A stretch of 64,000 nucleotides of DNA from Phytophthora sp. 'mugwort' (taxonomy: Eukaryota > Oomycota > Peronosporomycetes > Peronosporales > Peronosporaceae). Each line of letters begins with the position of its first letter. The stretch's first letter is position 1. A program made the position numbers and the translations under genes. The notes under the pieces are model-generated. The model was not told where the DNA came from. It did not search any database and worked only from the letters and a program-made list of their open reading frames with translations. Shown piece by piece: positions 10,967-22,900 of the stretch. Location of the stretch: assembly GCA_033558025.1 (NCBI GenBank), contig JAUCEF010000008.1:2852001-2916000 (forward strand), read 5' to 3'.

Positions 10967-11871
10967 TCAAACAGGAAAGAGTTGGCCTGCTCGAGATATC
11001 ATTACAGGCTCTTTGGGATCACCTCGAGGCGTCGCTGCTGCGTTTATCTGGTCAAGCACAGCATAACTCTCGGTGTCCATGAGGCACCCGAAGACCACAT
11101 GCTTGCCGTCAAAGTTGGGTTGCTTCATTTACCCGAGTCAGTAAGCTGAATTTCAGAGGATTCCTGTAAAAATACTCACCTTACCGGGCAAAAGTGCAGG
11201 TAAAATTGACAGGTGTTGGAGTCTGGGCCAGCGTTGACCATAGACAACACGCCGGCACCAGTGTGGCGTAGGATGAAGTTTTCATCCTCAAATGTCGATG
11301 GTGGGGCGGGCATCCCGCCAGATTGACCAACACGTGAAGAAGTGGGAACTTCTTCTTTAAGACTGAAATGACGAGCACTATGACCGAACGTACATTCGCC
11401 ACCTGATCCATCGTGGTTCTAGACGATGAACACATGATCAGTAAATGGAAAAAAGAAACTAGGATAGGTTTGGTGTTGGGATACGACACAAACGTACAGC
11501 GTAGTCCCCAGTTTGGCAGAACATGTCCTTGACAACACGGTGAAATGGGCTGAACCATCAGAACGGGACGAGTAAGTTCTCTCAAAATCTCGCGAAAAGC
11601 TGTACAAACATACCACCGTGAATAGTGGCGGCGACGCCCCGTCGAAGGGTCCTTCGTCTCCCCCGTACAGAGTCGTCGAAAATTTTCAGCTGTGCGCGGC
11701 ACGACATCAGCCCGAAGCTAGGGGGACGGCAGATGGCGAGACGTAAGTGACAACAAGTGTGGCGGCATAAAAGATGTTTACCTCGATATGCAGTCGGCCG
11801 ACAACCTTTTCGCCTATCGATACATCAAAGAACACGATCGGATTGTCGCGACGGTCACTTGGGCGCTGCAT
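10967..11871 (-). CDS. Small divergent cyclophilin, five exons
   Basis: A second peptidyl-prolyl isomerase gene, built from five short exons: 11871-11782, 11717-11614, 11549-11498, 11418-11185 and 11122-10967 (211 aa, no leader). The first four join in phase at standard signals and give a full cyclophilin order: [105 protein letters not shown], ending VMISRAGQLFPV. Compared with the usual core, FM-x-QGGDF is changed to MFCQTGDY and SQFF to CQFY, so catalytic efficiency may be altered. An insert of about 20 residues sits between GGE and FEDE. The last junction is weak. The donor GTAAGG at 11184 is good, but the only acceptor keeping the frame is ATGAAG at 11123, which lacks a pyrimidine tract; other acceptors hit stops. 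The family is certain; the last splice is not. Confidence 0.75.
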
Positions 11872-13129
11872 GTTGGAAGCGAAACTCGCTTACACCGAGC
11901 AATGAATCTAAATTTAGCGAAACTACTTGATTTGAGTTGTTGTCTCTTCCGGGAATACGTGACGTCGTTATTTCGTGCGACGGAGCCTCCGACTTATCGT
12001 CGCCTCCATTAAGTTTCAGCTTGAGGTGGCAGCGAATACAGGAGACTGGCGCGGGTCGTACACAAAAGAGACCTCGACTTCATCACTAAGTGGTGCTCGA
12101 TTAACTTGAGTCTGGAGTCCAGACTCCAGGATCTGGACAACTACATGAACGCCGACCAACACCATCCCTACTGCTACAGCATCCGATTCCATGTGGGCGA
12201 ATTTGTACATAAGTATTTATCATTTGAGTGTTGCACAGAAACGGCCGTTGATCACAAACAAAATCGCTGAAAGAGCTGCATCCGTCGAAGATGCTACGAA
12301 TCTAATAAATATCTTCGTGAAGCTGTCCATCGGTGATACCTCCATACAACACTACTCTATGTACAAATTAGGGCAACCCGTACTCAAACTCTCAGTAACA
12401 AGAACGACCGAGATGACATCAACAACGATCCGTCGTGTACCGAATCTGCGTCTTACTGTAAGCTGCAAATTTATCTGTTCATCCGACGTGCATTGCAATA
12501 TTCTCCAATCAAGGGGTTAAGTGACACTCTAATCACAAAAAGTTAGTTTTGGTGACGAAGGTAACTATAGTAATTGCAAACAGACACTGGTTTGACTTCG
12601 TCTACACTATAGTGAAGAGAAGCTACAATTCGGTAGCACCATACATCGAAGCCTGGATCGTTATGAGGGGTCGATACCCAGTGTCACATTCATGCAAGGT
12701 ATATGGACAATTCACTACTCGCTTGGGGAAATACTGAGCGATATCGCCTGCAGCACGAATAACCGCGTATTCCTGCTAAGTTTTGGGGGTCACAAGTTAG
12801 CCAAATACTGACTGGGGAGTCTGTAAGCGAGCGCACGAAAACATTACAGACGGCCTGGAGATACTTGCTATTTCCGCGGAAAAGATATACGATATTTCCC
12901 GCTTACAAGACCTTCAGCGGCAAGTATCTCTGAGGTGGGCGATATATCTCTTTATAGTACATCACCTCCGTTTTTTTTTTTTTGTCTTCTACTCGACGCT
13001 TGCGCGCGCTGAATGTAGAAAGTTTGTTAGCGTTTGCTGGGTCTTGGGAATATCCAGTGTGTCTCAAAGCACATCAGCTGCACGAAAGCGCTTGCGTAGC
13101 AAAAATATCCGCACGAGTCAACACCGCCT
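11872..13129. other. Intergenic with an unassigned open stretch
   Basis: The + strand at about 12025-12270 is open and protein-like in one frame (it includes RDLDFITKWCSINLSLESR and SIRFHVGEFVHKYLSF) and follows a TTTCAG acceptor-like site near 12020. No family is recognised and no full gene can be built. The rest shows only short frames. Confidence 0.35.
12858..12930. repeat. Inverted repeat, 11-bp arms
   Basis: GAGATACTTGC (12858-12868) is matched exactly by GCAAGTATCTC (12920-12930), enclosing 51 bp. It could be the remnant of a small non-autonomous element or a chance stem. Confidence 0.4.
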
Positions 13130-14002
13130 TCAATGCACCTCGATCGTGGTCTCGACCTGGGCAGGCTGCTGGACGTTGGTATCGCTAGGCTTCGGTTCAT
13201 CGTCCACGCTGCTCAGCTCGTCTTCAGTGTCGATGATCGTGGAGCTCTTTTCTACTTTGCCGTCTATCTCCACATCGAACTTCATTCCGTCTCCCTTCGC
13301 AACGTTTTTGAGCTTGGAATCGGGAGTGGCCGACGCCACAGTGTCGTAAGTTCCGCCACGCGGTATTAAAACGCAAAAGAGTCCGAGCTGCACGACGCCC
13401 AGAAGCAAGTTTGCCGCATTCGGGACGACAACGAAGGCGTCTCCAAGCAACAATCCGTACGCGAGCCACAGCACACAGTTGACCACGCCAGCGACGATCA
13501 TCGTCAGTGGCAACAGCTCCGTGTTGCGTTCTTGTATCACTCTCTTCACCAGAACCAGCGGCGAGCCGAACATGACGGCCGAGATTGCCACACTCACAAA
13601 CCCGATAATATCCTGTACAGTCTCCTCTTTTACTCCCTCAAATGCCGCTACGAATGGGTAGAGTACGAGCCCTACCAGCACCAGCGCCGTCGTTAGAATC
13701 TCCAGTAGCAAACTACCCTTGTTGGTTTCATGGCGGTAGTATACTACGAGGTAGAACAGCGAAAACAACAGTCCAACGATGTTTGTGAGCACGAGAGGAA
13801 AGTAGTCCCCGATGAGAAGCCCGTAGAGCCCCCACGCCACGCAGTTCGCCACCATCGACAGCACCGGTAGCACACTAGGCATTCTGGCCGTGCTTTTTTG
13901 CTCGTGCACGACCCGAATGTCCGGCATTAGACTCGCGAAGAGAACACATGCAGCCAGCGTCGCACACACGCGTACGATAGTCACGTGAAGAGGCTCTGAC
14001 AT
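13130..14002 (-). CDS. SWEET-family sugar transporter
   Basis: Bidirectional sugar facilitator of the SWEET (MtN3/saliva) family, 290 aa in a single exon from ATG 14002. Seven predicted TM helices are arranged as two three-helix MtN3 units joined by a linker helix. Unit 1 includes MPSVLPVLSMVANCVAWGLYG and NIVGLLFSLFYLVVYY. Unit 2 includes SAVMFGSPLVLVKRVIQ, LPLTMIVAGVVNCVLWLAYG and NAANLLLGVVQLGLF. The paired Asn residues after the Pro-containing helices, which line the pore in this family, are present. The cytosolic tail (about residues 215-290) is acidic and ends in a Gln/Thr-rich stretch. A TCATTTTTACC element lies about 100 bp upstream of the start, at about 14096-14108. In oomycete pathogens such carriers may take up host sugar; that is inference. 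Confidence 0.95.
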   Translation of the reverse strand: MSEPLHVTIVRVCATLAACVLFASLMPDIRVVHEQKSTARMPSVLPVLSMVANCVAWGLYGLLIGDYFPLVLTNIVGLLFSLFYLVVYYRHETNKGSLLLEILTTALVLVGLVLYPFVAAFEGVKEETVQDIIGFVSVAISAVMFGSPLVLVKRVIQERNTELLPLTMIVAGVVNCVLWLAYGLLLGDAFVVVPNAANLLLGVVQLGLFCVLIPRGGTYDTVASATPDSKLKNVAKGDGMKFDVEIDGKVEKSSTIIDTEDELSSVDDEPKPSDTNVQQPAQVETTIEVH

Positions 14003-14109
14003 GGTGGACCGGGGGACGCAACGGAGACTTTGCTCGACGCTCGACGTAACGGCTAGTGTTGAGGTTCAGGAATAAGACCCAAATACACAAGATTTTCGGT
14101 AAAAATGAC

Positions 14110-14400
14110 ATAAGCTGTGCTTTAAATATATGTAAGGGGAGTTCAACAGGTCCAAATTCGTAACCTCGAATGAGTGCACGAAACTGGGACGGTACGTCTA
14201 CGACGAGCAAATACTTCATTTTGACTATGATGCTGGTAATAGTGAAGGGAAATACGCTGCACCCAAGACGCGACGGGCTGTTCCATGAACCGGCCGTACA
14301 GATTCTTGTTGACCGGGGAATCCGGGCCGTTGAAGCGAGAACCGGTGAATACCGTCTTGATGAAGACGCCGTCCTCGAGAGACGGGAGTAAGCCCTTAAC
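14110..14400 (-). pseudogene. Relic of a transglutaminase elicitor gene
   Basis: The minus strand reads EDGVFIKTVFTGSRFNGPDSP and NLYGRF. These match TIFTGARFNGPD and AYGRF of the intact elicitor gene at 43849-46023. After a frameshift it reads ARRVLGAAYF, matching ARRDLGAGFF. In another frame it reads MKYLLVVDVPSQ, matching SFVVDVTAGSQ. The Pep-13 motif itself is lost. It is in opposite orientation to the intact cluster and about 5.5 kb before it. Confidence 0.75.
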
Positions 14401-14690
14401 CCCTCGAAGACGGGACACTGCGGAACGAGTTATCCTGACAAGAAATGTTTATCTTAACTTGATTAAAGTATACCGGAAGTCTGCAAATGTGGGACGAGGT
14501 CGATACCCAGTCTGTAGTCATGCGTATCGTAGGCTGAAATACCTATCAATTCATCATTTCATTGGCTAGCGAAAACAGCTGGTCGTTATTGTACCGCCTC
14601 GCTTTTCCTACATTTAGCAAGTTTTCCTTTTTTATGCAATCGAGTGGCCTCGTGGCCACCGTGGCCATCCACAGTTTCACGCCTTCGAGA

Positions 14691-17600
14691 AGCCAGCATG
14701 AGAACATCGACTTTCGGCTCGTATGGAGCTATCTGCGTCGTATTGAGCATCAAAAAGCGGTGCCGGCGGCCGGTCTGCTGGACGATGGGTACGTCAGTGA
14801 AATATTGAAGGTAATACGTCAAATGCGTTTATTGATCCCATGTTTCTGCAGCATGATTACATCAAGCGGGGCTGCAACCGCACACCAGGGCAGCGAGGCG
14901 TTGACAACTTCTGTGGCGAAGCAGAGCTGCTCGCATACATCCTGTCAGATGATGCGCTACGTAACCGAGTGTTCCTCCCTGACGATAGCTCAACAGTCCG
15001 AATACACTCTTCGAAAAATATGATTTATCGAGGAATTTCTGTCTTTCATGCTCAGTTTAACCTTTACGTATTGCAGAACACCCTCATGCAGAAGTCAGCG
15101 AGGAAGACGCTGGTCACTGCCTCCACAAGCCAGTCGTCGGGCTGCCCCGCAAACCTCTAGGGCTCTCTTCAACGCTGAGGAGGTCCAAGGCATTCGTCGT
15201 CCAGGTTGCTGTATCCGGTTGCGAATCCTGAAGCACGTATTACGTCGTGAATATCCTGACAGGTCTTCTTCACCCAGTACCGCCTCCTCAAAAAGGTACA
15301 CTTTGCTACGCATAGATAACTAGAAGACCGAAACTAACTCTCCATGCATGCAATGTTACCAATGTTCACTGCTGTAGATATGGACACATACGAAACCATT
15401 GCTGTCGACGATGATGTGACAACACCGGTCGCGGAGAGCGATCTGGTCCAAATGAAGAAGACCATGAAGGCTTGAGAACTCGAGCTGCCACTGGGGCCAC
15501 ACGCAACTGGCCCTTTCGCTTTGAGGAAGCTAGTGCATTCGATTTAAATCTAAAGATTGATACTGACGATTATTTTCTCGCCTCTGATGACGACACTAGC
15601 ACGGTGGACGATAGCTCAGAAGGTATTCTCGATCGAGGTGCTGACAGCGAACGGAGAGCGGTGAAGAGATAGTGATGGAGGAGTCGGTCATTGGTGATAG
15701 TCAGCTTGCTGAAATGGCTGAGCGTTGGCGTAGCGCGTAAGGTATGTCAGTTTATGCTGGTGACATGGATGGCTTATTATACTGACATGGAAGACATATT
15801 ATGCTGACATGAATGTTTTATGATGCTGACACGGACTAATGCCTGACTATGCCGTATTGCCTGTGTCTTTAGAGTCATCGTATGTTTATGAAAATACACA
15901 GCTGCGTAAATTGGAGAAAGAAGGTTGGAACAAGACAACTGAAAACACTGCTACCCCTGTAATAAACGACCACGCGATTGATAGCATGTATGATGACTAT
16001 TGGGGCCATCAGAGCTGATCAAGCTTGCAGGCTCAAACCCACTAGACCTCTTTTTTTCTTTCTCCCGAAGTGCTTTTGGCGGCATGTGGCACAGCAGTCG
16101 AATCTCTATTTGGCGACAACTTTGGAGGCTAGGGTCGAGAAAGCCTATCTCAGCCAGAGTGTGGACGAGAGTGGGCGCCAACCACAGTCAAAGGAGCGGA
16201 TCCGTGTGAAACTAGAGAAGTTCAAGAAGGTTCTACCACACGAGCTGCTGCAGTGGGTGGGTCTATTGGTTGCGCGCGTGCTGTCGCCAAAGAAACATAT
16301 TGCTGATCACTGGTCAAACGCGGAGAGAGGGGTGATTCCGTCCGGGACGTTTGGCAGCGTCATGCTACGGGACCGTTTCAAAGAGATCTCGAGATTCTTG
16401 CACTTTGCAGACAACTCAAGCTCCCAAGCAGCTCATGACCGCTCGTGGAAAATACGTCCAGTGCTGTCAACAATGCAGCAGACATTCATGGCACGGTACG
16501 TGCTGGGCCCTCACATTGCCATCGACGAGGGAATGCTACCTCCGAGGAACCGTCACAACCCAACGCGAACCTACCTGAAGGACAAGCCCCACAAATGGGG
16601 CTGGCGATGCGTAATGACGTGCTGCGCCAGTACGGGATATTGCAGGCGGTACGTTATCCTGACAATCTCGTGCTATGAGCACCTACTTATACTGACATGT
16701 AACATTTACTATGAAGGCTCGAACTAGATGTGGTCAAGAAGAAGCACCTTGCTTCGTCCACGTCAGTCGGTACCAAGAGCGGTCCTGCCGCCGTAATTCG
16801 CAATCTATCCATCATTTTTTGACGGTGAGCCGTACCCCGGGAGACGTCGTGTTGTGACAGACCGGTTCTATACATCTATTTAGCTCAGCAACTTCGTACT
16901 ACGGAAAAACACTTTTGCGGAACAATCCAGAAGAACCGCCTCGGCTGGTGCAAGAACGTCGAGTTCAGCTTCAAAAAGAGGTCACACCGTGTGCCACGAG
17001 GCACGTTCAAGATGGCGACATCGAAAAAGATCCAGGCTTGGTAGCCTTGGGCTGGGGAGATAACAAGCCAGTGTATTTCCTCGCATAGACACGTTAGCAC
17101 AGACGTAACGACAATAAACCGGCGAGAAAAAAACGGTGCTGTGACGATTGTACCGCGCCCCCAAATTGTCCGCGAATACCAGACACATATGGGTGGTGTT
17201 GATAACCACGACCAACTGAGGCAATCGTATTCTCTGCAGCTAACAACACGGTAAGGAGCTTTACGTTATGCTGACATGCTGCTTTATTGACTAACACTTA
17301 CGCTAGCATGCGATGTATAAATTTCAAAAGTACTATCATTCACTCTTTTTTGGACTGCTAGACGTCGTTATAGTAAATGCCTATATTTCCCAGTGCTGGG
17401 TTCTCAAGAGCAAGCGCCGCAAGAAGAATTCACACTATGATTTTTCTGTCAAAGTTGCATGCAACATTGATAACGCTGACTGAGGACGCCTTCATCAACA
17501 CACGCCAATCGCCACGGGCTGTTGAGCAGGCTCATGCAGCTGTCAGTGCGAGCGAAGAGCATGAGTTAGTTCAAGTGACAGAAAGAGACACAATAATGGC

Positions 17601-17870
17601 GTTTGGCGCCTGCGCAGCCGCAACTGTCGGGTGTACATTATCATGGCAAAGCGAGAAGACAGGAAAGAGGAGGGACAACGACCTACTATTGCCCAAAATG
17701 CTCTGAGGGTCTTCGGGGGAAGATGTTCATGTGCAATAAGGTGAGAGACCATGTCTCTAATCCTGGGCTGACATGCTCTCAGATCTACCACAACGTGTGT
17801 GGCAATGGCGAGCTGGCGCCGTCCATGATAGATGTTCGCGACCGTCCTTTTTTTTTTTTTGAGCAAGACA
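14691..17870 (+). mobile_element. Degraded piggyBac-type transposase, intron-containing
   Basis: Fragments in order match a piggyBac (DDE_Tnp_1_7) transposase. About 14700-14790 reads the N-terminal part ending AAGLLDDG, then an intron, then HDYIKRGCNRTPGQRGVDNF at about 14850. About 15988-16640 holds YDDYWGPSEL, RFKEISRFLHFADN, KIRPVLSTMQQTF, IAIDEGMLPPRNR (a catalytic Asp position) and DKPHKWGWR. About 16835-17240 holds VVTDRFYTSI, GTIQKNRLGW and YQTHMGGVDNHDQLRQSYSL (a further catalytic Asp). About 17307-17370 holds KYYHSLFFGLLDVVIVNAYI. About 17680-17800 holds the C-terminal Cys-rich zinc region (YYCPKCSEGL, MFMCNK, CSQIYHNVC). Three introns can be inferred. Frameshifts and stops (for example near 16820 and 16880) show that it is dead. 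I could not identify TTAA-flanked termini, so the ends are approximate. Confidence 0.85.
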
Positions 17871-19852
17871 ACGTAGAGTTTGAGTTGATGGTGTCGATGA
17901 CTTTGTATTCTGCACTATACTTCTTCGATGATGTCCTGGTGTGCGTCCGTTCTTGCACAATTTAGAGATTTCGTTTTTTGATGCTATTGGCAGAAATTTT
18001 GTCACTTCCTATCTATGGGCAATCCTTGCCGAATTATTGTTCGGGAGGTTAGCTGCAATGTGATCAAAAATATTGCGAGAAACAAATGCATCTGAGTATG
18101 GATTACTATAACCAGTATAAAATATAAACCTTCTGGAAGGTATAATTTGCCTTCCATGTCAACTGCCGTCTCCGAGGGGTTAATACCCATTTTGTAGCCA
18201 CGGCGCATTGCATGTCCGGCTTAAGAATACCCACTTGAATCCATTCGTTAGCGTACTTCTCGGATGAGTTCGGTTTGGTTCGTCACTCTTGTAGACCCCT
18301 GCTGATCTCGTCGACCAGTAGCTGCCTGCCTATGGCGTCGACGGCGCCTTACCATTCACGTCTTGGTGCCCGAAAGTTGACTACCGTTTGGATCCGAAGG
18401 TCTCGAGATCGGTTGGTCGAGTCCTGCACCGCGCATCCCTGAAACGGCCTTGGACTTCCTAAAAAGCGTTCTCTGGGTGCAATGGCAGAGTCAAACGAAC
18501 AGAAATGTTCACTGGTTTGTACGACAGCAAGCGCGACGTGGGGTTGGCAACACCACAATCGTACATGGCTCGGAACATAACTTTTTTCGCGTAAGTACAT
18601 TACCGCATAACAGAACTCATAGTTCGCACGTTCGACTAGCCAATCACCAGCTAGTACACTAATACGTAAAATGCAGCTTTTTACCTTTAATTGAAGGTTA
18701 TAATTCATAGCTCTCCAAAATCAATCGTCTAGGCTCTATACTTAGGCAGTGTCCACGCCAGATTTCGCACAAGAATCAAATTTCGCGCCAACAACCAGGT
18801 ACCGTATCCACGCCCTGCACCATGTCTCGCACCGGGAGAAAGAGAACTATTATACCAGATGCAGGCTAATTTTTGGTACTTTTTCTTGCAGCCTCAAACA
18901 TACGATTTCGATGCAGATTGGGTGCGAACTAAGAGTTCTGTTATGCGGTACATGGTGGGTTGACTCGGAAGACTTCGGTGAGTCGTCATGCTCTTCACCA
19001 AAAACTAAATAACTAACATACAGGAACGTCTTACTACATATCAGGCTTCTATAGGACAGTAAACAACTCAAATAGAAGGCCACTTAAACACCTTAACCAA
19101 AACTAAATCCAACTACCAGGGTGGCTTCATCGAAGCACTATCAAATACTAGTCCAAAGTGTAGTGACTGGCTCTACTGCTGCGTGAACGATACAGTCGTC
19201 GCTTGCTTATCGGTCTGCGGAGCAATCGATCGCCACCCTTCGTTATGGATGATGTTGTCCAAACCCTTACCAACCTAACGAAAAAACTTTTCATTAGTAG
19301 TCCCAAGGCAGCTAAATCCATCCATAACGGAGTTCTACGTCTTGTGAGACTCCTACTGCCAAAGTGAAGTGAGCATTACTTCGAGATCCTGGTGCTCTCA
19401 TGGCTGTGGGTACATCTGAAGCGTAGAATATTGCACCTTGTCGTTGACCTGTCCAAATTTCTCGTCATACCCCCAGAATGAGCAGTCAACGAGTACTTGA
19501 GCCGGTCGCAACCAGTTTACAACGCCTCGTATACTAGCGTCTAGTAAGCTACAAACTCCCGGCAATCTGGCGCGATCCTCACCAGGTAAACTGGACCCAG
19601 TGACGCCACCTTCCATTGACGCTTCAACCGTTTCGATTTCGGTGGAGTTGTGTCATCGTGACGATTCCATACTGCAACCGGCATATATACAGTCGGTATC
19701 CTGCAAAAAAGATCACCAGCACAATAGACTTTGCTGTTTCATTTGAGTCTGGGGGCCGAGTGGCCCCTACCACACGCACTGACAAGCATCATACGGTCTC
19801 TTACCCCCCCCCCCCCCTTTGAGCTTTGATTGCCTGCAGCTCGACCCGTTCC
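17871..19852. other. Gene-poor interval before the elicitor cluster
   Basis: Only short frames with no recognisable domain. A C13 run lies at 19805-19817 just before the first elicitor promoter. Minus-strand frames near 18000-18700 are weakly reminiscent of retroelement debris, but nothing is diagnostic. Confidence 0.5.
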
Positions 19853-19870
19853 GATCACTTTGAAATCTTC
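19853..19870 (+). promoter_or_regulatory. Initiator-like element of the first elicitor gene
   Basis: GATCACTTTGAAATCTTC resembles an oomycete initiator plus flanking element (TCAYTYY then AWTTTNC), 62-79 bp before ATG 19932. It matches the consensus less well than the elements of the two downstream paralogues. Confidence 0.45.
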
Positions 19871-19931
19871 GGTCTCGAGTTCACATCCGTCGGTTCCTCG
19901 TGCGACTCAAGCTTCACTCTCTCTCTCCACG

Positions 19932-22900
19932 ATGCTGTTGTCGCCCACGACCCCGCCCTGGATCGGGTACGCGCTCTTCGCGCTGCTGTCGTCAACGATC
20001 CAGGGCGAATCCATCACCGACAGCATCGTCACGCCTCTCGGAGAAACTGCCACGCTGACGCACAGACACCCGGCCTTCGGTGGACTCGTGCGCGGCGAGG
20101 TTATCGAGCCTGTGGTGCTCAACGCTGCCCGCAACCTGGAGGCCGAGATGTCGGACGTTGCTCGCCTTGAGGCGTTCTTCGGCACGTCGATGGAGTGCAA
20201 CTTTAACGTGCTCAAGGACTCGTACTCGACCGCCACTTGCGACGCACCGCCCTGGTCCGGAAACTATTGGCCCATGTACAAGGACGGCATCAACGCCGTC
20301 TGGAAAGATGGGGAGGCATCACCTGCAGAGAAATACGCCACGGCCTTCGACATCGACGTCGGGCCGTTCATGGACGGCATCTCGTTGAGCACCGGCGTGC
20401 TGTCCGAGTCGGACACGGGAGGTTCTACCTGCACCAGCGACTCGAACTGTGAGGCAGACGGCAGTTTGTGCGGCATCCGCGACGGGGAGACCAGCGGCTA
20501 CTGCATCCCGACCTGGTATGGCATCTGCCACGCGTGGGCCGCTGCCGCCATGTTCGAGGCCGAGCCTAAGTGCGACGTCCAGAAGAACAACGTGACCTTC
20601 CACACCGTCGACATGAAGGCGCTCATCAGCCAACTCTATGATGGAGCTGCGATCGACGTAGTCTTCACCGCCGCTCGCTTCAACGGACCGGACAGTCCAG
20701 AGGAATTGGACCAGTACGGGCGATACAAAGACGACGCCCGTCGAGATATCAGCGCGGCTTTCTTCCACATCGCAATGGCCAACATCCTGGGCAAGCAGCG
20801 CCAGTCGTTCATCGTCGATGTGAGCGCCGACTCGCAGGTGTGGAATCAACCGGTGCAGAAGTACGAGTTCTTGGAGACGGAGATCGGCGATGCAGCGACG
20901 GTGTCCCTCGAGTACTTTGGCTCGGAGATGTACCCATTCAATGGCGCCGCGACGTACTTAGCCAAGTGCACGACGCGGCTCACGTGGACAGCGGAGTCGA
21001 TTGAAGACGGAGCACTCACGACCACGGGGAGAATTGAAGCGTATACGGTGTCCAAGGACTATGAATACTGCCTTGAGCTGGACGAGAACTACACGATCAT
21101 CGGTGGTGAGTGGCTTGGCGGTTCTGGGCAGGATCACCCGGATTTCCTGTGGTTCCCAGCGACGAAGCCGAGTGACGACACTGTCACCGATACGGGTATC
21201 TCGTACGCAAACGTACTGGCACTGATTGAGGAGTCGCAGCAGTGTGTGGATGTGACGGTCAGCCCTGATGTTCCCGACACGCTGTCGACCAAAACGCCGG
21301 GATCGGAGTACACCAAGTCACAGGCCACGTATCCACCGGAGACGTATTCACCAGAGACGACGGCTCCTTCGACGTACCCTCCGGAGACGTACTCGCCCGT
21401 GACGTACACGCCTGAGACTACTTCCCCAGCCACGTATCCACCGGAGACGTATTCACCAGAGACGACGGCTCCTTCGACGTACCCTCCGGAGACGTACTCG
21501 CCCGTGACGTACACGCCTGAGACTACTTCCCCAGCCACGTATCCACCGGAGACGTATTCACCAGAGACGACGGCTCCTTCGACGTACCCTCCGGAGACGT
21601 ACTCGCCCGTGACGTACACGCCTGAGACTACTGCCCCAGCCACGTATCCACCGGAGACGTATTCACCAGAGACGACGGCTCCTTCGACGTACCCTCCGGA
21701 GACGTACTCGCCCGTGACGTACACGCCTGAGACTACTTCCCCAGCCACGTATCCACCGGAGACGTATTCACCAGAGACGACGGCTCCTTCGACGTACCCT
21801 CCGGAGACGTACTCGCCCGTGACGTACACGCCTGAGACTACTTCCCCAGCCACGTATCCACCGGAGACGTATTCACCAGAGACGACGGCTCCTTCGACGT
21901 ACCCTCCGGAGACGTACTCGCCCGTGACGTACACGCCTGAGACTACTTCCCCAGCCACGTATCCACCGGAGACGTATTCACCAGAGACGACGGCTCCTTC
22001 GACGTACCCTCCGGAGACGTACTCGCCCGTGACGTACACGCCTGAGACTACTTCCCCAGCCACGTATCCACCGGAGACGTATTCACCAGAGACGACGGCT
22101 CCTTCGACGTACCCTCCGGAGACGTACTCGCCCGTGACGTACACGCCTGAGACTACTTCCCCAGCCACGTATCCACCGGAGACGTATTCACCAGAGACGA
22201 CGGCTCCTTCGACGTACCCTCCGGAGACGTACTCGCCCGTGACGTACACGCCTGAGACTACTTCCCCAGCCACGTATCCACCGGAGACGTATTCACCAGA
22301 GACGACGGCTCCTTCGACGTACCCTCCGGAGACGTACTCGCCCGTGACGTACACGCCTGAGACTACTTCCCCAGCCACGTATCCACCGGAGACGTATTCA
22401 CCAGAGACGACGGCTCCTTCGACGTACCCTCCGGAGACATACTCGCCCGTGACGTACACGCCTGAGACTACTTCCCCAGCCACGTATCCACCGGAGACGT
22501 ATTCACCAGAGACGACGGCTCCTTCGACGTACCCTCCGGAGACGTACTCGCCCGTGACGTACACGCCTGAGACTACTTCCCCAGCCACGTATCCACCGGA
22601 GACGTATTCACCAGAGACGACGGCTCCTTCGACGTACCCTCCGGAGACGTACTCGCCCGTGACGTACACGCCTGAGACTACTGCCCCAGCCACGTATCCA
22701 CCGGAGACGTATTCACCAGAGACGACGGCTCCTTCGACGTACCCTCCGGAGACGTACTCGCCCGTGACGTACACGCCTGAGACTACTTCCCCAGCCACGT
22801 ATCCACCGGAGACGTATTCACCAGAGACGACGGCTCCTTCGACGTACCCTCCGGAGACGTACTCGCCCGTGACGTACACGCCTGAGACTACTTCCCCAGC

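Noticed and set aside
11788..12012. 74-codon + frame overlapping the divergent cyclophilin
   Set aside because: Its first half is antisense to cyclophilin exon 1 and the rest has no support.
12858..12930. MITE with terminal inverted repeats
   Set aside because: Arms are only 11 bp, with no clear target duplication, so it is kept only as an inverted repeat.
18002..18708. Possible copia-like retroelement on the minus strand
   Set aside because: A few words look like integrase/RT linkers, but no diagnostic motif or LTR could be found.
19830..19931. Upstream extension of elicitor gene 1
   Set aside because: The 34 extra codons have no ATG and overlap the likely initiator; ATG 19932 begins a proper signal peptide.
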